Assembly (NCBI RefSeq): GCF_024158145.1
Contig: NZ_JAMYXM010000005.1
Coordinates: 1-64,000 of the forward strand
DNA from: Notoacmeibacter sp. MSK16QG-6
GTDB lineage: Bacteria > Pseudomonadota > Alphaproteobacteria > Rhizobiales > Rhizobiaceae
Length of the DNA stretch: 64,000 bases
Reading direction: 5' to 3'
Under the pieces are notes generated by a model that saw nothing but the letters and a program-made list of their open reading frames with translations, was not told the DNA's origin and did not search any database. Within the stretch, counting starts at the first letter, position 1, and every line of letters begins with the position of its first letter. Positions 44,768 to 54,131 of the stretch are shown here, piece by piece. The position numbers were made by a program, and so were the translations under genes.

Positions 44768-45979
44768 TCAGGTCGCCGAAGTGCGGGGTGCGACGACCTG
44801 TTCCATCAGAGCGTTGTTCCATTCGCCATCGACGACGAAATGCGCCGTTGCGCCAAGAAGCGCAGCCTCGATCAGATTGTGATTGACGTAGGCGTAGACG
44901 CCCGGCTGCTTGAAGGTGTACATCGCCGCGCCGGCGCTGCCGCCACGGATGAACCATGTTTCCAGACCGGTTTGAGGCGCATCGGTGAACGATCCGCTCT
45001 CCCAGACATAATCGCCATGGCCACCGATCAGGTGGGGCCGCGTGTCACGATTGGCCTGGTTGTGGATCATCAGCACGGTCTTGCCGACCTCCGACTTCAA
45101 TGCCTTTGCGCCGGTCAACGCTCCGACCGCTCCGTTGAAAACGGAATGCGTAGGCGTCAGTGTTCGCATGGCTTCCAGTGATTCCGCATAGTCGTCGCCG
45201 GCGTTGGCGTAGGTCTTGTAGGTGCCGTCGGCATTCTTCGGCAGATAGTAATCCTGCTCGCCAATATAGGCGATGTCGTCATAGCGTAGCGGGTTACCGG
45301 CGGCGTCCTTCAGACCGTCACGGGGCAACACCATGACCGCTCCGTTCATGCCGTGGCATACATGGTAGGGGATCATCGCACCGCCCGGCGCGCAGTGATA
45401 GGTGAAGAGCCCGGCCTTGGTCGCCTTCCAGCGCAGAACGGTTTCCTCGCCCGGATAGATGTGGGTAAGCCCGCCGCCGCCAAGCGCGCCGGTCGAAGCA
45501 TGAAAGTCGATATTGTGCTCCAACTGGTTTCGGGGAGAACTGCGCAGCGTCAGCTCCACGTAGTCGTCCTGGTGAACGATGATCAGCGGACCCGGAACGG
45601 TGCCATGATAGGTCATCGCCCAGATCGATGCGCCGGAGTCATCGTCGATGACCATCAGTTTCTCTTCGACGTTCATCGTGATTTCCACGATTTTTGGATC
45701 GCCGCTCGCGACCTGCTCGTGCTTGGGCGCGAAGGGCGGCTTCACCAGGTCCAGCTTGACGCGTTCATGGCCACTGAGGTCTGCCGGAGCGGCCTTCTGC
45801 TGCTGGGCGCGAAGGATAGCCGGGTTTGGCATTTTCGGCGTGGCTGGGAGGGCTGGGCGCGTCACTGGAGCTGCAGTCGCGGTTGCCCCTGTCAGGGTTG
45901 CTGCACCAGCGAGCGCGGTTCCCAGTAGAACGGTACGGCGGGTGGCGGAAATCGATCCGCTGTCAGTCGGTTTGGTCAT
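44768..45979 (-). CDS. nirK: Copper-containing nitrite reductase
   Basis: A 403-aa two-cupredoxin enzyme. A Tat-type signal ([18 protein letters not shown]) is followed by an unusually long Pro/Ala-rich linker. Copper ligands are visible in [38 protein letters not shown] and the late His of [11 protein letters not shown], covering type 1 and type 2 sites. It reduces nitrite to NO in the periplasm. It is preceded by the pseudoazurin gene, the likely electron donor. Confidence 0.96.
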   Translation of the reverse strand: MTKPTDSGSISATRRTVLLGTALAGAATLTGATATAAPVTRPALPATPKMPNPAILRAQQQKAAPADLSGHERVKLDLVKPPFAPKHEQVASGDPKIVEITMNVEEKLMVIDDDSGASIWAMTYHGTVPGPLIIVHQDDYVELTLRSSPRNQLEHNIDFHASTGALGGGGLTHIYPGEETVLRWKATKAGLFTYHCAPGGAMIPYHVCHGMNGAVMVLPRDGLKDAAGNPLRYDDIAYIGEQDYYLPKNADGTYKTYANAGDDYAESLEAMRTLTPTHSVFNGAVGALTGAKALKSEVGKTVLMIHNQANRDTRPHLIGGHGDYVWESGSFTDAPQTGLETWFIRGGSAGAAMYTFKQPGVYAYVNHNLIEAALLGATAHFVVDGEWNNALMEQVVAPRTSAT

Positions 45980-46026
45980 GTCATTTGCCTTTTTCTGCGG
46001 GTCGGAGCCCGATGCCGGAAATCGGA

Positions 46027-46458
46027 TCAAAGGTTTGAGAGAGCTTCCTCCAGCCTGTCCCTGGCTTTGGGGGGCAGGCGGCGCTCCAGATAGTCGGCAG
46101 GCACATCGACATCCTCACCGACGGCAATGGTCATCACCATTCCCATGGCGAAGTGAGGCTTGCACTTGACGCCGTATATGCCGGGCACTTCCGGGGTGAT
46201 TTCGATCTCTTCGTTGATCTTGCCGGCAAACGGTTCCGCCCCTTCCGGGATCAAGCCCTCAATGGCTTCGGCGTTATGCCCCTTATCGGCTGCGATGAAT
46301 TTGACCGTATCGCCGGGCTGGATGTGAACGAAGGAGGGTTTGAACACCATCGTGCCCTCCTTGCCCTTGTTCAGCATCTCCACTTCGACGGTGGCTGCCG
46401 ATGCTGCGCCCGAGAGAGCGGTCGCGATCACAAGGGCGGCGCTGATCTTGGCAAACAT
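46027..46458 (-). CDS. paz: Pseudoazurin (blue copper electron donor)
   Basis: A 143-aa periplasmic cupredoxin. The signal peptide [21 protein letters not shown] is followed by [16 protein letters not shown] and [17 protein letters not shown] (first His ligand), then [13 protein letters not shown] with the Cys, His and Met ligands. The second ATG is chosen because AAGGAA has correct spacing to it. It lies 47 nt upstream of nirK, arguing for electron delivery to NirK. Confidence 0.95.
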   Translation of the reverse strand: MFAKISAALVIATALSGAASAATVEVEMLNKGKEGTMVFKPSFVHIQPGDTVKFIAADKGHNAEAIEGLIPEGAEPFAGKINEEIEITPEVPGIYGVKCKPHFAMGMVMTIAVGEDVDVPADYLERRLPPKARDRLEEALSNL

Positions 46459-46523
46459 TGCCATTTCCTTTCTGTCTTGGAATGTCGGACAACTCCTTTT
46501 AGGAAGGATGGCGGGCAGTCATA

Positions 46524-46537
46524 TTGCGCAAAATCAA
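46524..46537 (-). promoter_or_regulatory. NnrR box between paz-nirK and nnrR
   Basis: TTGCGCAAAATCAA fits TTG-N8-CAA, with TTGCG being the left arm seen in rhizobial NnrR boxes. It is 66 nt upstream of paz and 70 nt upstream of the divergent nnrR, so it can control both. Confidence 0.6.
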
Positions 46538-46606
46538 ACTTCGGACCATTCTCGGCGTGACCTGCCGAGATCCTTGCAGGCCCGATTGAATCGCTAGGAC
46601 GAAACA

Positions 46607-47305
46607 GTGGCCAAGCTGGACGAAAGCCTTCTCAATCGCCTGCCGCCTTTCTCTCTGCTCGATCGAAAGCAAATCCGCGAAATCCTCGATCTGGCCACGT
46701 CACAACGGTTTGCTGAAGGCGCGACCGTCTATCATGAAGAAGAGGAGGCGACGCGGTTTTACCTTCTGCTGGACGGGACGGTCCGCGCCCTGCACATCAC
46801 ATCGGAAGGAGAGCACGTCACTGCGCTTCATGTTCCGGCTGGCCAGCTCTTCGGAATAGCGCGGGCGTTCGGCCGGTCGACCTATCCGGCGACCGTCGAG
46901 GCCGCGGCTGAAGTGATTGCTCTCTGGTGGCCGATGGACCTCTGGCCGCAATTTGTCACCCGATATGAAGGCTTTGCGACCGAAACCTACCGCACGGTCG
47001 GTCAGCGACTTGGAGAGATGCAGACGCGCATTGTGGAATTGTCTGTGCTGCATGTCGAACAGCGTGTGGCCAATACGCTTTTGCGGCTGATCGACCAGAC
47101 CGGACGCCAGGCCGAAGGTGGCACGGTCATAGACTTTCCCATCACCCGTCAGGATCTGTCCGACATGACCGGCACAACGCTACACACGGTGAGCCGACTT
47201 CTCAGCGCCTGGGAGCGGCAGGGAATAGTGGAAAGCCGCCGCAAACAGATCATGGTTCGCCAGCCGAACCGGCTGACGGCTCTAAGCGGCCCACGTCCGG
47301 CCTGA
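46607..47305 (+). CDS. nnrR: NnrR-type Crp/Fnr regulator of denitrification
   Basis: A 232-aa Crp/Fnr protein without the Fnr cysteine cluster, as expected for the NO-responsive NnrR group. The HTH is ITRQDLSDMTGTTLHTVSRLLSAW. It starts with GTG (AGGA 9-10 nt upstream). The last nine codons (TALSGPRPA) fall inside an about 100-bp repeat that recurs at 51005, so the native C-terminus may have been replaced by an insertion. It is divergent from paz-nirK-nirV. Confidence 0.9.
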   Translation: MAKLDESLLNRLPPFSLLDRKQIREILDLATSQRFAEGATVYHEEEEATRFYLLLDGTVRALHITSEGEHVTALHVPAGQLFGIARAFGRSTYPATVEAAAEVIALWWPMDLWPQFVTRYEGFATETYRTVGQRLGEMQTRIVELSVLHVEQRVANTLLRLIDQTGRQAEGGTVIDFPITRQDLSDMTGTTLHTVSRLLSAWERQGIVESRRKQIMVRQPNRLTALSGPRPA

Positions 47306-47378
47306 ATCCGCATCGGGCAAAAGCGATCTTGTTGCAGAGCGTTTGATCCAACATACTGTTTGCAAAAGACTAAAAATA
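47277..47378 (+). repeat. Direct repeat copy A (about 100 bp)
   Basis: Copy A shares a perfect 32-nt block beginning CGGCTCTAAGCGGCCCACGT with copy B, then a diverged block containing CAGAGCGTTTG and TCCAACATA. It starts within the 3' end of nnrR. On the minus strand it encodes a tail ending DSGRTWAA and TAG, like the end of a transposase gene. Confidence 0.8.
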
Positions 47379-47581
47379 AGTGTCCGGAGCTTGCCGAGGC
47401 CGACGAGGCGCCCTCGCTGACCTAATGGCTGGTCGATAGCGATGTGTGCCTCAAGAAAAGGGGTCGTGAGCCGGGCGTCAGTGTCGGTGAGCTCGCCATT
47501 CGTGATCCCGACGGCACGAAGATGGATGGGATCGGGCTCGCGTAGGGACATGTAAGGAGTTTCGCCGACACGGATTCCCAT
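47282..47581 (-). CDS. Hypothetical 99-aa ORF ending in the repeat
   Basis: An ATG-started ORF (MGIRVGETPYMSLREPDPIH) whose last third lies inside repeat copy A. No family was recognised. It may be the residue of a mobile-element gene whose 3' end is what repeats at 51 kb. Confidence 0.25.
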   Translation of the reverse strand: MGIRVGETPYMSLREPDPIHLRAVGITNGELTDTDARLTTPFLEAHIAIDQPLGQRGRLVGLGKLRTLIFSLLQTVCWIKRSATRSLLPDADSGRTWAA

Positions 47582-47912
47582 GTCTAATAAGTTCTATGAA
47601 TCGATTGCCGCCGACTGATTCATGGATTTGATCTTCAAACACACTCCGCATCGACGGCTGCTATGAGTTCGAATTGACAGTTGCCGCTGCGGGAACCAAA
47701 GTCGCGAACATGCATGTGGAACGGAGTGAACGATCTTATTCTCTCTCCACCCTTTTTGGTCCGTTCCATCAGCCAAAGGTTCGCCTCCTGCGGACCAGTC
47801 TTTTGGTTTTCGTGCCGACTGAACGATCCGGGTGGCCCCGCTCCGTCAAGAAGGCCAATGGCCGCGGCCCTTCGACGCCGCAAAATACAAGCCTAAGGAC
47901 AAAGAAAAAAAC
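47582..47912. other. Intergenic upstream of the DUF3500-like gene
   Basis: About 330 nt with only short unconvincing frames. It should hold the promoter of the rightward secreted-protein pair. AAGGA lies 17 nt before the chosen ATG, which is too far to be decisive. Confidence 0.4.
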
Positions 47913-49127
47913 ATGATCAGCATTCCTCCCGTCTTCGCCGCTGCGACGCTTATTTTTGCCGGCCTGAGTTCCATCGCCTTCGCACAGAGTTCGGGAGCGG
48001 CCATCTCTATGAGCGACGACGGCGCGATCGAGGTCACCGGACTTGTTCAGCCCGGAGCCGGACTGGCCCTGCCCGAAACTTGCACTGATCTGGACACACC
48101 AGCGCATACTGTCGTGTGCATGGCCGACCGCTTCTTGGATACTTTAAGCGACGACCAAAGGGGGAAGGTACAGCTTCCAATGACCGCCGAGAACGCGACC
48201 GCCTGGTCCAACCTTCCGTGTGGCGCGAACTGCCGGGTCGGTCTGGCCTTGGCCGATCTGAACGAGACTCAGCAAAAGGCAGCGTTGGGCCTCATCCGAG
48301 CGGCTTCCAGTGCCGGCGGATTTGACGAGCTGACGCAGATCATGATGGCGGATGATATCCTTACGCTGGCACAGGAAGCGGGGATCGCCACCGAAATGGC
48401 GCCGCCCCCTGACGCTGGCGACCAGCCGGAGGGGATGCAGCCTCCCGAGGGTATGGGTGGGCCAGGCGGCGGACTGGCCTATTCGAGCGAGGCCTACTTC
48501 ATCGCCATTCTGGGCGCCCCCAGCACAAGTGAAGCCTGGCACCTGCAATTCGGCGGCCATCACCTCGGCACGCTGCATACCTATTCGGGCGGGCAAGAGA
48601 CAAGTGCCACGCCCAACTTCATCGGCGTCGAGCCAAAGGTCTGGACCAATGATGGCGTGACCTATTCGCCCTTGACCGACGACCGCGACGCCTTGGTCGC
48701 CATGCTGGCAAGTCTCACCGCCGATCATCAGGCGGAGGCCAAGCTGGATGCCGCCTTCTCCGATGTCCTGCTCGGCCCGGGCAAGGATGGCCAGTTTCCG
48801 GCCGAAAAGCAGGGACTGCGCGTGGGCGATTTGAGCGCGGACCAGAAAGCCCTGGTGATGGAAGCGATTCGGGCCTGGGTCGGCGATACCGCCGATACTT
48901 CTGCCGAGCGCATCATGGCCGACTATGAGGTAGAGCTTGACGAGACCTATATCGCCTTTTCCGGAGGCACCTCTCTGGACCAGCACGCCGACTATGTGCG
49001 CATCGACGGCCCACGTGTCTGGATCGAATTCGTCTGCCAGGATGGCGTGATCTTTGGCGACCAGATTCACTACCACACCATCTGGCGCGATCACGAAACC
49101 GATTATGGTGCGATCTATGATTTCTGA
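47913..49127 (+). CDS. Secreted DUF3500-like protein
   Basis: A 404-aa exported protein. The signal peptide IPPVFAAATLIFAGLSSIAF is cleaved near AQSSG. The C-terminal two thirds has DUF3500-type features: LDTLSDDQRGKVQLP, WHLQFGGHHLG, GVEPKVWTN and VWIEFVCQDG...HYHTIWRDHETDYG. The function of the family is unknown. The His-rich ending and GGHH motif suggest metal binding. It overlaps the next gene by 11 nt. Confidence 0.75.
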   Translation: MISIPPVFAAATLIFAGLSSIAFAQSSGAAISMSDDGAIEVTGLVQPGAGLALPETCTDLDTPAHTVVCMADRFLDTLSDDQRGKVQLPMTAENATAWSNLPCGANCRVGLALADLNETQQKAALGLIRAASSAGGFDELTQIMMADDILTLAQEAGIATEMAPPPDAGDQPEGMQPPEGMGGPGGGLAYSSEAYFIAILGAPSTSEAWHLQFGGHHLGTLHTYSGGQETSATPNFIGVEPKVWTNDGVTYSPLTDDRDALVAMLASLTADHQAEAKLDAAFSDVLLGPGKDGQFPAEKQGLRVGDLSADQKALVMEAIRAWVGDTADTSAERIMADYEVELDETYIAFSGGTSLDQHADYVRIDGPRVWIEFVCQDGVIFGDQIHYHTIWRDHETDYGAIYDF

Positions 49128-49665
49128 TCGCCTGGGCGTGTTGATTCGGGGCGCTGCTCTAGCCTTGGCGTTCAGTTCTGTTGTCGCGCAAGCGCATCCG
49201 GTGCCCGAAACGGCGGTCATACTTCACCGGGCGGCCGACCTCGTCGCAGCTGAGGTATCGATCCCGGTCTCGGAGTTGGCGCTGGTGGTTCCGCTGGGGC
49301 GGCCTGTGAACGCACAAACCATAAAGGAGCGTTACGACGAAATCCGCGCCTATCTGCAAGCCCACACCCGCGCTTCATCTGCTGATGGTATCGTCTGGCG
49401 TGCAGAAGTCACTCGACTTGAACTCGGCAAGAGCGACGGTCCCCATGGCCGCTATGCCGTCCTGAACGCACAAATTGCCCTGTCGCCACCAAATGGAATG
49501 GTGACACCCTTCACCCTGAATTATGACGCCGTAATGGAGCGCGTCGTCACCCACCGGACTGAGGTCTTTCTTGTCGATTCACATAATCAACCGCAACGGA
49601 TCGGCATTATCGCGCCCGATCCGCAGACATTGCGGACCGCGCCACTAAACGTACCGACGGAATGA
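49117..49665 (+). CDS. Exported protein resembling the N-terminal domain of HupE/UreJ-like proteins
   Basis: A 182-aa protein with a signal peptide (LGVLIRGAALALAFSSVVAQ) and a mature start AHPVPETAVILHR. The beta-rich domain resembles the extracytoplasmic part that precedes the membrane helices of HupE/UreJ-like proteins, but no helices follow. The frame ends at PLNVPTE, only about 70 nt before the decayed IS5 transposase, so it may be truncated. It overlaps the DUF3500-like gene, implying a joint role. Confidence 0.5.
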   Translation: MISDRLGVLIRGAALALAFSSVVAQAHPVPETAVILHRAADLVAAEVSIPVSELALVVPLGRPVNAQTIKERYDEIRAYLQAHTRASSADGIVWRAEVTRLELGKSDGPHGRYAVLNAQIALSPPNGMVTPFTLNYDAVMERVVTHRTEVFLVDSHNQPQRIGIIAPDPQTLRTAPLNVPTE

Positions 49666-49732
49666 GGTCACGACGAGGTTAGGGTCAAAACTCATTGATG
49701 ATATTGATTTGATGCGGCAAATCAGATTTAAG

Positions 49733-50293
49733 ATGGGGTGCCTGTTTTGGCTGTCAGATGACCAATGGCGGTGATCGAGCCGCTTTTGCCGAGGAACAAT
49801 GGCGGCGCACGCCGTATCGACGACCGCCGAGTGATTTCCGGCATCATTCATGTTCTCAAGGTTGGGTGCCGCCGGTGCGATTGCCTGTCAGACTATGGCC
49901 CTTCGACAACGATCTACAACCGCTTCAACCGCTGGTCTCGCAAACGGTTCTGGACCGGTCTGGTCGAGGCGCTTGCGACTTCCAGCGCAGTGACCAAGAG
50001 CACGTCCATCGACAGCACCTACATCAATGCGCATCGCTCGGCACATGGCGGCAAAGGGGGGCGAAAAATCAGGCTATTGGCCCGGCGCGGGGCGGGCAAA
50101 CCACAAAAATCCATGCCCTTACCGACGTGATCGGACGCTCGTTTGCCTTCGTGCTCACCGGCGGCAACGCGGCAGACAGCCCGGTTGCGCCCAATCTTAT
50201 GGCTGGACTGAGGGGCGCGAGATACCTGCTCGGGGACAAAGGATACGACGCCAACAGCCTGCGAAAGCGAGTGCGTCAGTCTGCCATCGTCCC
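49733..50293 (+). pseudogene. Decayed IS5-family (IS427-like) transposase
   Basis: The start MGCLFWLSDDQW at 49733 loses frame near 49768 (one base missing before AVIEPLLP). It continues as VISGIIHVLKVGCRRCDC, NRFNRWS and IDSTYINAHRSA, then shifts again near the GGGGGGCGAAAAA run at 50056 to GGQTTKIHALTDVIGRSFAF and LLGDKGYDAN. The second shift could be the programmed one of IS427-type elements; the first is a lesion. The catalytic Glu end is missing and the frame runs into an RpiR fragment. Confidence 0.8.
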
Positions 50294-50650
50294 ATGGACA
50301 TGCATCTGGCGACGATGCTGGCGACCAGTTTCGGGCCGAAGGATCTGTTGATCGTCTTTTCCGCTTCAGGCGCCACGCGCGACATTGTCGATATCTGCCA
50401 GCTGGCGGTGAAATCGAAGACCCCGATAGTAGGAATCACCAGTCGGCGAAAGAACCCTGTCGAAGAGCATTCAACATTTCACCTCGTCGCCGTCGCATCC
50501 GATTCTCCAGTCACAAGCGGCTCCGGCGCGAGCGTGACTAGCCAGATCGCGTTGGCGGACAGCATTTATATCGACATCTACGGCCGCGACGAAGCCATCC
50601 GTAAGCACGTGGAATTGACCACGGACACCATCATTTCGAAACACCTATAG
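50294..50650 (+). pseudogene. RpiR-type regulator fragment (SIS domain)
   Basis: A 118-codon stretch starting at DMHLATMLATSFGPKDLL encodes the second half of a SIS sugar-phosphate-binding domain (VFSASGATRDIVDICQLAV, TPIVGITSRRKNP). The N-terminal HTH of RpiR-family regulators is absent; the IS5 remnant occupies its place in the same reading frame. Disruption by the IS is the simple reading. Confidence 0.75.
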
Positions 50651-51004
50651 TGCTTTCGGCTCGCTGGCGGTGTCTCAGCTTTCGGACAACCGCTACTTTG
50701 TAACGCAAGCTGAAGATGAATGCCCGTGGCAAGGAACTGAAACGGCAGGGGTTATACAGAAGCGGATCAACACCGCGGGCCAAGTGACGAGCGTCGGTCA
50801 ACGGTATTTTGGGAAGGCGCCGCCGGCGCTTCAGGCGATTGAGAGCACGAAATCAGTCGAGCCTAGGCAGCAGGAATCGTCACGTGTCCGTCACTTGCAG
50901 TTTCTCGTTCAGCATACATTCGACTTAGTTAAGCACTAATCGGATGAGAAGTTCGGTTCGCCGGGTGTCGGAAGGACGGAAGACTTTCGTAGGTGACTGA
51001 AATA

Positions 51005-51104
51005 CGGCTCTAAGCGGCCCACGTCCGGCCTGAATCTGCCTCGGGTGACGCGATCCCACCACAGAGCGTTTGGTCCAACATATTGTTTATAAATAGTAAA
51101 ATCA
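51005..51104 (+). repeat. Direct repeat copy B (about 100 bp)
   Basis: Identical to copy A over the first 32 nt (51005-51036) and about four fifths alike over the rest. Same orientation as copy A, 3.7 kb away. The pair brackets the DUF3500, HupE-like, IS5 and RpiR segment. Confidence 0.8.
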
Positions 51105-51263
51105 AGATAAGTTCCATAAGATAAATTATGTCAACTATATTGTAGAGGCTATTTAGTAATCCGGCAGTTGGGCCCGTAAAGATTCCTCCATGCAGTACGC
51201 TGCCGGCGACTTCAACTCGGCGAAAGCGGCGGTCGGTTTCTCGCACCAAACGGAAAAATCACC

Positions 51264-51302
51264 AAGATAACGGCAAGATAACGGCAAGATAACGGCAAGA
51301 TA
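51264..51302 (+). repeat. 11-bp tandem repeat, about 3.5 copies
   Basis: AAGATAACGGC is repeated exactly three times (51264-51296) and followed by AAGATA. Such short arrays can be iterons or slippage products. No rep gene is near, so no origin role is claimed. Confidence 0.85.
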
Positions 51303-51346
51303 GAGGGTGATGTAACTGTCGCAAGAGGTCTCGACTGTACCCGCGA

Positions 51347-52687
51347 TCAAGAGAGGCCGCGTAAGAATGAGAAGAAGCGGCTGTCGTTCACACGGCTCCA
51401 ATTGAGACGGAGCGCCGGAGTCTGCGGCGCTTCGCTCGTTCTGAAGAGTGTGCCCGGCGCAAGGAATATGCCACGCTTCGCCGCCTGCCTTGCAACATCG
51501 AGATCGTTGAAACCGTCAGGCAGAGCAAGCCAGCCATAAAGCCCGCCAGCCGGCAGCGGTTCCGGCATCATGCCAACGGTCGCGAGACGTTCGAGGCCGG
51601 CATCGCGTTCTCTTGCCAGACGTTTTGCGAGTTGATTTCGTTGTTTTTCGAAACGGCGCGAGCGTATCACCTCGGCAATGAGACGCTCGGTGAAACTCGA
51701 ACTGCTGACCGTCAAAACCATCTTCAACTCTGCCAGGGAGGTCGCGATCTGTGGCGCGGTAATGAGATATCCCGAGCGCAGCGATGGCGAGAGAATTTTG
51801 GAGAACGTGCCGATCTGAATGACACGCTCGAATTGATCGAGGGAAGCGAGCCGAACACCATCTACACCGGGTAAGTCGATAAATGGGTCGTCATCGACCA
51901 CAAACATTCCCAGTCGTTCGGCAATTTTTAGCACCGCGTGAGCCGTTGGCAGATCGTACGACCAGCCCGTCGGATTTTGCGCCAGCGACTGCGTAAAGAA
52001 CAGCCGGGGCCGATGCGCTGTCGCCGCTTGCGATAACGCGTCGGGGTCAGGTCCGGCGGGACCGCGCGGAATACCGATAAAATTCACGCCAGCAAGCTTG
52101 AGCTTTGCAAAAAGTGGGTAATATCCGGGGTCGTCGACCAAGACCGTGTCGCCGCGCGATGCGAAGCGCCGTATGACGAGATCCAGCGCATGGTTCGCGC
52201 CGAACGTTGTCACGACTTGCGCGGGCGCCACTCTGATCCCGGCCGAAACATGCGACGCGGCGATATATTCGCGCAGCGCCAGAAGACCATGAAGTCCGCC
52301 ATACCCTCTCTCGCCGGTGCCCAATGTGATCGCCGGGGCCGCGTTGAGAAGCCAGCTTTCCGGTGGCCGACCATCACCCACAAGCACCTCAAACGATCTC
52401 TCCAGCTGAGCATGGAGAAGCGACACGCTGTCACGCGCTTCCCGGAAGTTGACCGATTCCACGGTCGCAGCAGCAGGACGACTGACGAAAAATCCCGCGC
52501 CCTGGCGTGATCTGGCCCACCCTTGAGCCACCAACCTGTCATAGGCCGCCACGATGATGTTCTTCGACACGCCGAAACTCTCTGCGGCATGTCGCAGTGA
52601 CATCAGTTTGGCGCCTTCCTGGAGTTCACCGCTTTCGATCCTCTGGCGCAGTGACTGGAAGATCCGCTCCGTTTTCGTAACCGACAT
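51347..52687 (-). CDS. MocR-type (GntR-aminotransferase) regulator
   Basis: A 446-aa regulator. The N-terminal GntR winged helix (TERIFQSLRQRIESGELQEG, SLRHAAESFGVSKNIIVAAY; about 1-75) is fused to a fold-type I aminotransferase domain with the PLP lysine in IGTFSKILSPSLRSGY and VDDPGYYPLF. It is divergent from mvaA with a GTAC-containing repeat between, so it most likely controls the mevalonate genes. The long open frame upstream of ATG 52687 is antisense to mvaA and not coding. Confidence 0.9.
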   Translation of the reverse strand: MSVTKTERIFQSLRQRIESGELQEGAKLMSLRHAAESFGVSKNIIVAAYDRLVAQGWARSRQGAGFFVSRPAAATVESVNFREARDSVSLLHAQLERSFEVLVGDGRPPESWLLNAAPAITLGTGERGYGGLHGLLALREYIAASHVSAGIRVAPAQVVTTFGANHALDLVIRRFASRGDTVLVDDPGYYPLFAKLKLAGVNFIGIPRGPAGPDPDALSQAATAHRPRLFFTQSLAQNPTGWSYDLPTAHAVLKIAERLGMFVVDDDPFIDLPGVDGVRLASLDQFERVIQIGTFSKILSPSLRSGYLITAPQIATSLAELKMVLTVSSSSFTERLIAEVIRSRRFEKQRNQLAKRLARERDAGLERLATVGMMPEPLPAGGLYGWLALPDGFNDLDVARQAAKRGIFLAPGTLFRTSEAPQTPALRLNWSRVNDSRFFSFLRGLS

Positions 52688-52696
52688 GCGAACACC

Positions 52697-52746
52697 GTAC
52701 CTTAAATAATGCAGGTACAGATAATGGTATTTTATCAGACTGTACC
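52697..52746. promoter_or_regulatory. Candidate MocR operator
   Basis: GTACC (52697-52701), GGTACAG (52714-52720) and CTGTACC (52740-52746). The last two form a perfect 7-bp inverted pair with a 19-nt spacer, and the first two an inverted pair with 12 nt between. Repeated GTAC half-sites between a MocR gene and its divergent target fit this regulator class. Confidence 0.5.
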
Positions 52747-52801
52747 AATACAAGCGCGTCAAATCCGGTGATCCTCCGCTCAGTTCGAGGAGGAGCCGAA
52801 C

Positions 52802-54106
52802 ATGACTGACAGCGCACCCAGAAGCGCTCGGACCGAAAGTTCGCGGATCGAAGGCATGCGGGACATGGAGCCTGCCGCGCGTCGCGATGCAGTGGCTGTC
52901 GCAGCCGGGATCGACGAGACGGCCAAGGCAGCATTGTCCGAAGCCTCGAGCCTGCCCATCGATGTCGCCAACGGCATGATCGAAAATGTCATCGGCACGT
53001 TTGAACTGCCACTCGGCATTGCGACGAATTTTGTCGTCAACGGCCGCGATTATCTGGTGCCGATGGTGGTCGAAGAACCATCGGTCGTCGCTGCTGCATC
53101 CTATATGGCAAAGCTCGCACGCGCCGGCGGCGGCTTCACGGCGAGTTCTACCGCGCCGATCATGCGTGCACAGATCCAGATTGTCGGCCTCGCCGATCCG
53201 TTCGGCGCACGGGCGGCGCTTCTGAGGCATAGGGACGAACTGGTCGAGAAGGCCAATACGAAGGATACCGTGCTCGTCGATCTTGGCGGCGGCTGCAAGG
53301 ACATTGAAATCGAAGTTTTCGAGGCAAGTCCTATCGGTCCCATGGTCGTTATGCATCTGCTTGTCGATGTACGCGATGCGATGGGAGCCAACACCGTCAA
53401 CTCCATGGCAGAACTGCTGGCGCCGGACGTCGAGCAGATTACGGGCGGCAAGGTGCGGCTTCGTATTCTGTCGAACCTCGCCGACAAGCGTGTGGTGACC
53501 GCGAGCGTTCGCGTGCCGGTCAGCGCCCTTGCCAACAAATCGTTTGACGGCGCAGAGGTCGCGCAGGGCATAATAGAAGCGTGTGCTCTTGCTCTCATCG
53601 ATCCTTATCGTGCTGCAACCCATAACAAAGGGATCATGAACGGCGTCGATCCGGTGGTGGTCGCGACGGGAAACGACTGGCGCGCAATCGAAGCCGGCGC
53701 TCACGCTTTCGCTGCGCGCAACGGTCGATATACATCGCTCACGACATGGGAGATCGGGGCCGACGGGGCGTTGGTCGGCACGTTGGAGATGCCAATGGCT
53801 CTTGGCCTGGTGGGAGGAGCGACACGCACCCATCCGGCCGCTCAGGCGGCCCTCAAGCTGATGGGCGTCACATCTGCGAAAGAACTGGCGGAAGTCACGG
53901 CAGCCGTCGGCTTGGCCCAGAACATGGCAGCGCTGCGGGCATTGGCCACCGAAGGTATTCAGCGCGGCCATATGACCTTGCACGCCCGAAATATCGCCAT
54001 CACGGCGGGTGCGACCGGTAGCGACATCGACCGCGTAGCGAAAGCCATTGTTGCAGAAGGCGACGTCAGTGTCGCGTGTGCAAAACGGGTGCTTGAAGGC
54101 GCCTGA
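52802..54106 (+). CDS. mvaA: Class II HMG-CoA reductase
   Basis: A 434-aa enzyme of the bacterial class II type. [17 protein letters not shown] at the N-terminus, the catalytic Glu region [18 protein letters not shown] ([17 protein letters not shown] before it), the Asp region [12 protein letters not shown] and [12 protein letters not shown] are all present. In organisms without a mevalonate biosynthesis pathway, the class II enzyme works in reverse, oxidising mevalonate to HMG-CoA. The TRAP transporter directly downstream supports a catabolic role. GAGGAGGAG precedes the ATG. Confidence 0.93.
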   Translation: MTDSAPRSARTESSRIEGMRDMEPAARRDAVAVAAGIDETAKAALSEASSLPIDVANGMIENVIGTFELPLGIATNFVVNGRDYLVPMVVEEPSVVAAASYMAKLARAGGGFTASSTAPIMRAQIQIVGLADPFGARAALLRHRDELVEKANTKDTVLVDLGGGCKDIEIEVFEASPIGPMVVMHLLVDVRDAMGANTVNSMAELLAPDVEQITGGKVRLRILSNLADKRVVTASVRVPVSALANKSFDGAEVAQGIIEACALALIDPYRAATHNKGIMNGVDPVVVATGNDWRAIEAGAHAFAARNGRYTSLTTWEIGADGALVGTLEMPMALGLVGGATRTHPAAQAALKLMGVTSAKELAEVTAAVGLAQNMAALRALATEGIQRGHMTLHARNIAITAGATGSDIDRVAKAIVAEGDVSVACAKRVLEGA

Positions 54107-54131
54107 ACGTTTCAAAATGGGAGGACGATCA

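Larger units (their letters stand above)
50651..51346. other. Non-coding stretch with repeat debris
   Basis: About 700 nt without a supported gene. An 89-codon frame at 50670-50939 has no recognised family or clear start signal and is not called. The stretch contains repeat copy B and an 11-bp tandem repeat, and is AT-rich from 51080 to 51150. Confidence 0.5.

Noticed and set aside
50670-50939. 89-codon ORF after the RpiR fragment
   Set aside because: No domain, no clear ribosome site, and located in repeat debris.
51264-51302. CRISPR array
   Set aside because: The repeat unit is 11 bp and contiguous with no spacers, and no cas gene is present.
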